Shown: one piece after another, positions 11,401 to 17,821 of the stretch
Layout of the letters: each line of letters opens with the position of its first letter
Numbering within the stretch: the first letter of the stretch is position 1
Assembly (NCBI GenBank): GCA_963747755.1
Contig: CAVVGK010000008.1
Coordinates: 124,001 to 188,000 of the forward strand
Direction: 5' to 3'
Source of the DNA: DATFVA01 sp963747755
GTDB taxonomy: Bacteria; Bacteroidota; Ignavibacteria; Ignavibacteriales; Ignavibacteriaceae
Length of the DNA stretch: 64,000 bases
Notes under the pieces: model-generated
Seen by the model: only the letters and a program-made list of their open reading frames with translations
Databases searched by the model: none
Told to the model about the DNA's origin: nothing
Program-made: the position numbers and the translations under genes

Positions 11401-12318
11401 GAACGCTGGTCAAGTGCTTCCTACAGGCAGCCCGGGTTCTACAGCTATTCGCCGGGAGCACCATTCGATTTTGATTCCACTGCTATGATGAATGGTAACC
11501 GGACAATAAGAACAAGGTATTACTGGCATATAGCTGAGTGGCTGAATAAACTCTACAATGCTGAATTTTTATTTGAAAGAAATTCAATTAAATTCGGTCT
11601 CCCTACGCATCCCCATAAAACTGAAAAAACATACGTATCTTTTCCCATCAGCAGTGCTGACAACCAGGAAGCAGGCGACAGAGGCAAATTTGATCTGTTC
11701 CTGTACAAGTTAGGTGAAGATGAGTTCAACAGGGATATTCTCAGAAATCATCCGGTAAAAGGAAAAACATCTCTGCCTCCTTTTGATGCTATCCTTATAA
11801 TAATCGTTAAAATGCGTTTTGAATTTCATACAAATACCCACAATGATATTAAAAGCGGACTTGGAAGAATAAACAGCGGAATATTCAGCCAGTTTAATCA
11901 GAAATTTTATGCTTCATCTACTCAAAAGAATATTCAAAGGTGTCTCCTTCATTTCTTTCCTCGTTACCTTGTTAAAAACTATTCCGGAGATGCAGAGCTG
12001 AACGGTGATATGGGGGTAAATAATGAAGCTGGTTATACATCAGCTATGAATGGTATCGCGGACACATACAAGCTGCATTTTGACGTTGAAACCAGGGCTT
12101 CGGGTAGTTCAGAATGGGATGAGAGCTGGCTGGAAAGACTTGTCGGCGATAAGAACGACCTTAGGATTAAACTGGATGCAACGATAGGCGTCAGGTTCCC
12201 GCGCTTCTTTGCAAATATGGTAGGGATAAGTGATGGGACTGCAGATGATCCGCATAGTTATGAACCGGTAGCACGAAAGCTTATGCCCGATGCACAGATA
12301 TCAAAAGTTTTCCCTTAG
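8485..12318 (+). CDS. Large OmpA-like/peptidoglycan-binding protein with zincin motif, putative T6SS effector
   Basis: This 1277-residue protein has no signal peptide and directly follows vgrG-PAAR, as expected for spike cargo. An OmpA-like segment lies at about 40-135 ('AGHTDKKGTEQYNLTLSQKRA'). A peptidoglycan-binding-like helical region lies at about 150-230 ('GAILNFQKRY', 'DGKMGPQTW'). The middle is uncharacterised beta-rich sequence. At residues 959-963 is 'HETGH', an HExxH zinc-protease signature, followed by 'GDSLVDEYVERW' and, about 40 residues later, 'STAMMNG', which could be a Met-turn. This resembles 'HEFGHxLGLxDEY' metallopeptidases. Peptidase activity is inferred from the motif. 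The stop overlaps the next gene by 29 bases. Confidence 0.65.
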   Translation: MPDTIEINPRNSDSKFGNLVSGQTNEMTVRSRFSVTVIEMEDINFHFDSAVLLPDYGTDEPQPGTQEQNRITGLAVLYACYKQAEKMEYAQSILAAGHTDKKGTEQYNLTLSQKRAENVLYMFTAKRPQWVNSSNDQYQVEDVQQILKWISFNFRYDCDPGDITNSLNSETTGAILNFQKRYNYDFVIKKAHAKNFTRIFTSISEDGKMGPQTWGAFFDMYILEMLIIMGINENGLNEIISKLNFVTKGHSCPAPAVGCGENFPASGATSEDENSVDRRVEILFFDEGEEPLLECHSSRFHCTKSKCDLYPRDVFYTHEPVPVAPLPLPSGTAVRVHLMFQYLTPDKNKRPLPKGFPFILMYQDGTSEEKTIESENGQVFLQVLREKKSFTVEFDFGDTTFISSPADSSLKDEITDKAGALEKIKNGFRVFSLPLKFRLKNSAWEVTDRDSNFDNSTMEFRHLDDLSVENIGSEGVPVKMLLDPKWLHLKFSYFDRFKKQRLTVPPLTLEGFNDAGSAGGNADTVSNWRDASGEFQALPWILQEGSKPDDKVLVQFRTVPQTFVDSSGSNIKLVSKSGFTVSEPGMNAGEPVNTDFTQPDVGRMKYYDLPEIWKSRTYYTRQASETSGADPDKDFFEKLVVNTTTHSRPLLISLDDIVLCIGDNHGGIFAPYDWDGKEIAVLCNTFNNKDAAGNSGPPNLTNFGLYKPATKADYTSETEVASVRTDKLAHIVDYPDWVRIVAAKGNLFEAFDLRTPDGNTGVVGARAAVRWIDSTSLITPGNDASSRPGITRTKNTFIIQPFFYQVHDYHGRIGRYDMVFLRCCDIDSDKEKSVSLHYFRFHFSFNFTLTQSDQNKHRVASTLSGPPAQTFKNDTCNAIMHRWNGDDSTNGYRAKFAPKDGGLALPEGQVVWFIQALSNPDKNLAHFELRVFNDNAGRPFMTRFGKGELNETYLTANPHETGHGDSLVDEYVERWSSASYRQPGFYSYSPGAPFDFDSTAMMNGNRTIRTRYYWHIAEWLNKLYNAEFLFERNSIKFGLPTHPHKTEKTYVSFPISSADNQEAGDRGKFDLFLYKLGEDEFNRDILRNHPVKGKTSLPPFDAILIIIVKMRFEFHTNTHNDIKSGLGRINSGIFSQFNQKFYASSTQKNIQRCLLHFFPRYLVKNYSGDAELNGDMGVNNEAGYTSAMNGIADTYKLHFDVETRASGSSEWDESWLERLVGDKNDLRIKLDATIGVRFPRFFANMVGISDGTADDPHSYEPVARKLMPDAQISKVFP

Positions 12319-13627
12319 TAAGCTAATATTATTTTTTATCCTGCTAGCAGGATCAATTTATTCCTGGAAAGGATACTCTCCGAAAATGGATCCAGAATCT
12401 GTTGAAGGTACCCCGGGTAATGATTCCGTCCCTGATACGGTTAATATCAGTGAAAGCAGCCAACAGTTTAGTATAGACGATAAGCCCCCTTCTGATTTTT
12501 CAATCGTCAGCTGTTTCAGCAATGAAGCGCACAACGGCAGATCTGCTGTTAAGCTTGCTAAGAATTTATGGAGTCAGAAATGGAAAGTTCCCCTGGATGA
12601 GAGCCTTACTCCCCGGCATATCCTCTTCTGCAATGATTATATTATTGTATACGGAAACGGACAGTGGCAGTTATTCAGCATGCAGGGCAAAACACTTAAC
12701 TCGGGGGCAGCGGGATTTTCTGAATTATATATAGATAAACAGACCGGACTTTTCTTCTTTGCTGATTATAACGGACTCATCCAGGCAAGGAACCTTCAGG
12801 ATGGTTCCCATAAATATTCATTCTTTCCAATGTTCAGCACAGGTTATTCAAGACCAGCTTTCTTCCGCAAGGAAAGACTGCTCGATATTTTGTCGGTTGA
12901 AGAGAATGAGAATCCTCATGGAAACGTTACACTCAGAAGTTCTGTCATCGAAGCGGTTGATATCGGGGAACCGGAGACCATCGACGACAATGGCTACCTT
13001 CTTTCAGCTCACCGATTAAAAGATATCCAGGTAAATAGTACAGAGGTTAATGCTGTATTTTCTGATAACCTGGCTGTAGTAGCTGCTCCGGACCAAATAA
13101 TAATTACCGGTGCTGAACTTAAGATTGCAAGGATTATTAAGGGAGAATTTAAACCTGTAGCAATGAGTATGGATGAAAGCGGGAGGATATACATTGTAGC
13201 TTCTCTCGCTGGCAGCGTAGGAAAAAAGAATGCTCTGTGGGTTATTGACAGCAGCGGCAGTAAGCTTGCAGACATTGAGCTTCCGGGAGGAGCGGAGTCA
13301 TTTAATCCCCCTCTACTCGGGTACGGTTTAAAACTCTACGTAACTTCCGACAAACATATTTATTCGATAAATCTAAAAGAAAATTCTTTTACTGAAGTAC
13401 CTTTCGAAAAACCGCTGGGAGGAGCAGTGATTTCATCGGATAACAAAATAGTTCTTGCTGCCGGAAAAATGATATTCGGCATCGATGACAATGGTGAAAC
13501 TATCTACCTGACTCACCTGGACGATGATAAGTGGATAACCAATCCCGTGTTTGCAGGAAACGACAATTTGATTTGCTCGACAGGAAAATTTCTATACTGC
13601 TTTGAGCGAGGACAAAAAATCAATTAG
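12290..13627 (+). CDS. Membrane-anchored periplasmic beta-propeller-like protein
   Basis: The 445-residue product has one hydrophobic N-terminal segment (about residues 10-27) that acts as a signal or membrane anchor. The rest looks periplasmic and has weak PQQ/WD-like propeller repeats ('GLFFFADYNGLIQARNLQDG', 'KLYVTSDKHIYSINLKENS', 'GKFLYCFERG'). Its start overlaps the end of the putative zincin effector by 29 bases, so the two are probably translated together. A periplasmic anchored partner next to a toxin is a common layout for an immunity protein, but no immunity family is recognised. It could instead be an envelope assembly factor. Confidence 0.6.
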   Translation: MHRYQKFSLSKLILFFILLAGSIYSWKGYSPKMDPESVEGTPGNDSVPDTVNISESSQQFSIDDKPPSDFSIVSCFSNEAHNGRSAVKLAKNLWSQKWKVPLDESLTPRHILFCNDYIIVYGNGQWQLFSMQGKTLNSGAAGFSELYIDKQTGLFFFADYNGLIQARNLQDGSHKYSFFPMFSTGYSRPAFFRKERLLDILSVEENENPHGNVTLRSSVIEAVDIGEPETIDDNGYLLSAHRLKDIQVNSTEVNAVFSDNLAVVAAPDQIIITGAELKIARIIKGEFKPVAMSMDESGRIYIVASLAGSVGKKNALWVIDSSGSKLADIELPGGAESFNPPLLGYGLKLYVTSDKHIYSINLKENSFTEVPFEKPLGGAVISSDNKIVLAAGKMIFGIDDNGETIYLTHLDDDKWITNPVFAGNDNLICSTGKFLYCFERGQKIN

Positions 13628-13635
13628 ATACGTGA

Positions 13636-14475
13636 ATGAATATTACTACCAACACAAATAAAGTCAAAGAAATTAAGCTGGAATCTGCTATTGAGCAGGT
13701 TATCTGGACGAAGAATATTGCTGCTGCCGGTGGAAAGGCAGGTATAGAAGTATTTACGAAGTTTGTGGGTAACAACTCGGATATTAAAATTGAGATTAAA
13801 GATAAGTCGGGCAAATCGGGTGGAACGGTTAAAGGTAAAATTACCGGCAACCGTTTCTGGAAGGAAATTGAAATCCCCGATAACCTGAAAGATGAATTGA
13901 CGGCTACCGTTAAACTTTCAAAGCACGGATTGGAAAAGAAATCCAATACTATACCGCTGCTTCCGCCAATTAAAATATCGAACCTGAAATGGGATAAAGA
14001 TGAAGCGAAACGAGGTGACATATTAAAACTCACTGCGGATATTAAAGGAGCATATGACGGAGCTGAGGCATCAATTGAAATCTATGAACATGATGACGAT
14101 GGTGCGCACGACATAGTGGCTACCTTTTCTGCAAACGTGAAAAGTCAGAAGATCAAAGCTGAATGGGAATTTCAGTATGTTGAAGATACCGATGATATTC
14201 CCGATGATAATGAAGCTGAGAATGGTTATAAAAATCCGGAATACTTTTTCAGGGTGACTTTAGGCGGTATTTCTGCTGATTCCGGTTTGTTAAAATTCAA
14301 GGATTTCATTGAAATTGAAGTGGTTGATTTTACAGAACAAAAACTGGGTGTTGAATATACAATTCGTTTTTCGGACGGCACTGAGAAAAAGGGATCAGCT
14401 GATGAGAACGGCGATATTATAATTCCTGATGCTCCTCCCGGTCCCTACAAAATCGATTTCAACTGGGAAGATTAA
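13636..14475 (+). CDS. Unknown T6SS-locus protein sharing a C-terminal domain with the PAAR protein
   Basis: The function is not recognised. The product is 279 residues, hydrophilic and rich in Lys, Asp and Glu, with no signal peptide and predicted to be mostly beta. Its last 100 residues run parallel to the end of the PAAR protein at 7378-8460: 'YFFRVTLGGISADSGLLKFKD' matches 'YFISLSETGISVRSSLLYIED', and both finish with a '(D)xNGxxxIxxxPxGxYxxxF' unit. It sits between the propeller gene (8 bases away) and the second zincin gene (3 bases away). A role as adaptor or carrier linking a toxin to the spike is plausible; this is inference from the shared module and position. Confidence 0.6.
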   Translation: MNITTNTNKVKEIKLESAIEQVIWTKNIAAAGGKAGIEVFTKFVGNNSDIKIEIKDKSGKSGGTVKGKITGNRFWKEIEIPDNLKDELTATVKLSKHGLEKKSNTIPLLPPIKISNLKWDKDEAKRGDILKLTADIKGAYDGAEASIEIYEHDDDGAHDIVATFSANVKSQKIKAEWEFQYVEDTDDIPDDNEAENGYKNPEYFFRVTLGGISADSGLLKFKDFIEIEVVDFTEQKLGVEYTIRFSDGTEKKGSADENGDIIIPDAPPGPYKIDFNWED

Positions 14476-14478
14476 TCG

Positions 14479-15669
14479 ATGTGCGACAGAAGCGGAAGTA
14501 CCAGAGCCAGTACAGGAAGAAGAGCAAGGATAGTAGTAAATCCTATTGTTGTAAATTACGACTTACTGGTTGTTAGCTACCCAGATATACAGAGTTTACC
14601 GGGGCACACTTTTACCCCCTCTATCAATAATACCGGACAATCTTTAACTCAGGATCTGACTAAAGCTGTTCAACATGCTATTTATCAGCATATGTATAAC
14701 AGCAGTCCCACAGTTTTCAACGAGAGAAAAACAATTCGGATGGAAATTAATAACGGGGCAGATATATTTATCACCGAAGTATTAATAAATACTCAGGCAT
14801 CGGCTATTACTATTAACAATGTCGGCTCCCCCTCTTCTTCCCTGCCTGATTCTTCTCATATTTCAACAATAACAACCAGGTTGAGAAATTTTGGTTTCAC
14901 TTTCTCAAACTGGCCTTCATCCAATCCCGATTATCTTGCATCTGTGTTAATGGGCGTGGATAAACTTGCGGATAGTGATCTGAACCGTGTCCGCAATCTA
15001 ACAATCTCTTATAGAAGTTCACCCAGGGCGAGTCACTCAGGAAGATCGGAAGCAGGTGAATATATTAATGATGAACATAAAATTGAAATTTATAGAACTG
15101 CTTTTCAAACTTCGGCCGGTCTGGGGGGATCGCCGTCAGGAACCATAATAGGTGTTGGGGCAGACCGTACGGCTTTACTGCCTTCTGCTGCACTCACAGT
15201 TTTACACGAGATAGGTCATGCAATTTCATGGGGTGACTATACTATCAAAAAAAATACTCTGGAAAGCAGGTTAAGTACAATGAGATCCAGATGGGCATCT
15301 CACTTTCACGAAAGTTCATCCGGATGGAATACAGATAATCCCGGTATGGTTGAAACGTCAGACAGACAGCAATATAATCAGGATGTCCGGGACCTGACAA
15401 GTGCACAGGACTCTGTTAATTCCTGGAGTATAACTGATGCACTTTCCGGCTACGGCAGAATCCTTCCCCGGAGAGGGGAAACAAAGATTCCCTTTACTCC
15501 ATATCTGAGAGATCTCGTTAACGGGACACTGTCGGGGATAGAGCCTTTGCAGGAATTTTTTGCTGAAGGATTTACTATTTATCAGTACGACCCGCAGTGG
15601 CTTCAAAACTGCGTTCGTCCTGTGTATGATTTTTTTCACGGAGGGGATTACCTTCGTATTTCTGATTAA
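14479..15669 (+). CDS. Putative zinc metallopeptidase effector with lethal-factor-like active-site motifs
   Basis: The 396-residue product has no signal peptide. 'LHEIGHAIS' places an HExxH motif at residues 243-247, and 'QEFFAEGFTIY' at about 358-368 supplies a likely downstream glutamate ligand. The pairing of HExGH with 'EFFAExF' is the arrangement in anthrax lethal factor and related peptidases, although the spacing here (about 115 residues) is longer. The N-terminal 60 residues are Arg/Ser-rich and could be a loading tail. It lies 3 bases after the module-sharing protein and 21 before the DcrB/Eag-like gene, the expected layout for T6SS cargo. The substrate is unknown. Catalytic competence is inferred from the motifs only. 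Confidence 0.6.
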   Translation: MCDRSGSTRASTGRRARIVVNPIVVNYDLLVVSYPDIQSLPGHTFTPSINNTGQSLTQDLTKAVQHAIYQHMYNSSPTVFNERKTIRMEINNGADIFITEVLINTQASAITINNVGSPSSSLPDSSHISTITTRLRNFGFTFSNWPSSNPDYLASVLMGVDKLADSDLNRVRNLTISYRSSPRASHSGRSEAGEYINDEHKIEIYRTAFQTSAGLGGSPSGTIIGVGADRTALLPSAALTVLHEIGHAISWGDYTIKKNTLESRLSTMRSRWASHFHESSSGWNTDNPGMVETSDRQQYNQDVRDLTSAQDSVNSWSITDALSGYGRILPRRGETKIPFTPYLRDLVNGTLSGIEPLQEFFAEGFTIYQYDPQWLQNCVRPVYDFFHGGDYLRISD

Positions 15670-15690
15670 TTAAAAAGTACCTGTTATACA

Positions 15691-16287
15691 ATGAAAATAC
15701 CAGATTATTACAGGCAGTTTCAAAATCAGCCGGCTGAGGAGAAGAAGGAAGAAAGCACTCCTGAAACTCCCGAAATAAAGAAAACTGAAGCACCCTTACA
15801 AAAGCAGCCGTCAAAGCAGGAAACAAAACCGGCCGCCTCTCAGGATAAAACCGTTGTGTTCCGCGGAAACGGTTTCACCGTGAACCAGCTTGAAGAGTGG
15901 GAGGACAAGACTATTTACACAATCACCGGTCCTGTGATCGACGGGATCCAGCATAATATATTAATAACCGTTGATCGGGAACACTCCTTTGAGAACCTGA
16001 CCGATTATGCCGAATGGCAGATTAAAACACTGGAGGAGGAATTAAAAGGCTGCACGCTGTTAAAGAAGGGGGAGACGCAGCTTACGAACGGCAGCGAGGC
16101 ATTTGAAGCAATATTCAGCTGGTACCCTCTGGACGATTACAGAATTTATCAGCATCAGGTTTATACCTTTCACGACCAAACCGCATACAAGCTGACAGCA
16201 TCCTTCACAAAAAAAACCCGGCAAACGATAGGTCCGGCCATCGTAAGAATGATGCTAAGCTTTAACCCTGATAATGACTCTAAATAG
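15691..16287 (+). CDS. DcrB/DUF1795-like protein, possible Eag-type T6SS chaperone
   Basis: After a charged, proline-rich N-terminal region (residues 1-50) comes a compact alpha/beta domain (about 52-195). It shows 'FTVNQLEEWEDKTIYTITGP', a central 'ILITVDRE' strand, 'LEEELKGCTLLKKGET', a 'GSEAFEAIFSW' strand and a terminal 'IVRMMLSF'. This order resembles the DcrB/DUF1795 fold, whose members include Eag chaperones that load PAAR-linked T6SS effectors. There is no signal peptide, so it is cytoplasmic, consistent with a loading role. The preceding zincin gene is the likeliest client. It could also be a structural or immunity protein with the same fold. Confidence 0.55.
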   Translation: MKIPDYYRQFQNQPAEEKKEESTPETPEIKKTEAPLQKQPSKQETKPAASQDKTVVFRGNGFTVNQLEEWEDKTIYTITGPVIDGIQHNILITVDREHSFENLTDYAEWQIKTLEEELKGCTLLKKGETQLTNGSEAFEAIFSWYPLDDYRIYQHQVYTFHDQTAYKLTASFTKKTRQTIGPAIVRMMLSFNPDNDSK

Positions 16288-16301
16288 AATTATTTTTGAA
16301 T

Positions 16302-17792
16302 ATGAACAGTACTCAAATTAGCAATTCCTCTCCTCTCTCAAATAAGGCTGTGAAGGTGAAGGTGGAAAGAGGGAATTCATCTCAAAAAGAATTTTATTTC
16401 GATCAGACATTTACCATCGGCAGATCAGAGGAATGTTCGATACAAATAGATGAGGGAGTTGTAAGCAGGGTTCATCTTGAAATTATTTTTGATGGCAATA
16501 AATGGTGGTTGTCGGATAAGCACAGCAGCAACGGCACATTTCTGAACGGAAAAAAAATTGATAGTATCGAGCTGAAGACAACTACCACACTGGAACTCGG
16601 CGACAATGGTCCTATCCTTTTATTTTCCTTTGAGGAAAAGGCGATCGCTCCCCTGCCGAAAAGAGCTGAGCCTTCCGGAGATGCTTCTGTTACCAGCTAC
16701 ATACATCATTATTTCGATGAGTCAAAAGCAGATGACCAGGTCGGCGAGCATACCAGACTCATGCGTGAAGCATTTAAGGTGGTCAAGAAAAAGCATACAT
16801 CTAAATATGTTAAGATTATCGCCGTTGTCGGATTACTTGCTGTTATCGCCGCCGCTTATTCGATATACCAGAACATTAAAGAAAACAAACAAAAGGCTCT
16901 TGCAGAAAACATCTTCTATGATATGAAATCCTTGGAGCTTGAAATTGAAACACTGAAGCAGGACCTTGCTCAATCGGGCGACCCAAGAATAATCAAAGCC
17001 CTTCAGAAATTTGATGAACGAAGGCATGAATTACAAAAGAATTACGATAACCTGGTTGATCAGCTGGGAACTTATGATCTCGCACCGGATGAAAAACTGA
17101 TAATAAAAACCGCACGATTATTCGGTGAATGTGAACTCGCTATGCCTAAAGATTTTATCAATGAGGTAAAAAGTTATATCGCGAAATGGAAATCGAGCCA
17201 AAGACTGATGAAAGCACTGGATCGCGCTACTCAAAACGGGTACGCACAGGTTGTGGTTAATTATCTTGTCAGGCAGGATCTGCCTCCCCAGTTCTTCTAC
17301 CTCGCCCTGCAGGAAAGTGATTTTCGCGACCAGATTGTAGGACCTCAGACAAGATATGGATATGCCAAGGGAATCTGGCAGTTCATCCCGGCTACAGCCA
17401 AGAAATACGGGTTGATTATTGGTCCACTTGTGAACGAAAGCGTATACGATCCGGGTGACGACAGGTATAATTTTCCAAAAGCAACAAGTGCAGCTGCCCG
17501 GTACATCAAAGATATTTACAATACGGATGCGCAGGCTTCAGGACTGCTGGTAATGGCCTCCTATAACTGGGGAGAGTATAACATCATAGACTTGATAAGA
17601 AAAATGCCGGCTAATCCTAAGGACAGAAATTTCTGGAACCTGCTGTTAAAATACAAGGACAAGATTCCGGAAGAAACATACAACTATGTTTTTTATATAT
17701 TTTCTGCCGCAGTTATCGGAGAGAATCCTTCATTATTCGGATTTAATTTCGATAATCCATTGAAGAATGCGCTGCAGAACCTAAATAATTGA
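16302..17792 (+). CDS. FHA domain - transmembrane - lytic transglycosylase (SLT) fusion protein
   Basis: The N-terminal FHA domain (about residues 20-105) keeps the phosphothreonine-binding motifs: 'IGRS' (about 39), 'SRVHLE' (about 54) and 'SSNGT' (about 75). A transmembrane helix lies at about 170-190 and a coiled coil at about 195-245. The C-terminal part (about 315-450) is an SLT/MltD-like lytic transglycosylase with catalytic Glu338 in 'ALQESDF', then 'GIWQFIPATA' and 'ASYNWGE'. The topology puts FHA in the cytoplasm and SLT in the periplasm. FHA proteins relay the threonine-phosphorylation switch of T6SS, and transglycosylases open the wall for envelope machines, so the fusion may tie wall opening to signalling. 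ATG 16302 is preferred over the in-frame TTG at 16296. Confidence 0.85.
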   Translation: MNSTQISNSSPLSNKAVKVKVERGNSSQKEFYFDQTFTIGRSEECSIQIDEGVVSRVHLEIIFDGNKWWLSDKHSSNGTFLNGKKIDSIELKTTTTLELGDNGPILLFSFEEKAIAPLPKRAEPSGDASVTSYIHHYFDESKADDQVGEHTRLMREAFKVVKKKHTSKYVKIIAVVGLLAVIAAAYSIYQNIKENKQKALAENIFYDMKSLELEIETLKQDLAQSGDPRIIKALQKFDERRHELQKNYDNLVDQLGTYDLAPDEKLIIKTARLFGECELAMPKDFINEVKSYIAKWKSSQRLMKALDRATQNGYAQVVVNYLVRQDLPPQFFYLALQESDFRDQIVGPQTRYGYAKGIWQFIPATAKKYGLIIGPLVNESVYDPGDDRYNFPKATSAAARYIKDIYNTDAQASGLLVMASYNWGEYNIIDLIRKMPANPKDRNFWNLLLKYKDKIPEETYNYVFYIFSAAVIGENPSLFGFNFDNPLKNALQNLNN

Positions 17793-17821
17793 GTGGCATC
17801 CAGAAATAAATAGTAAGAACA

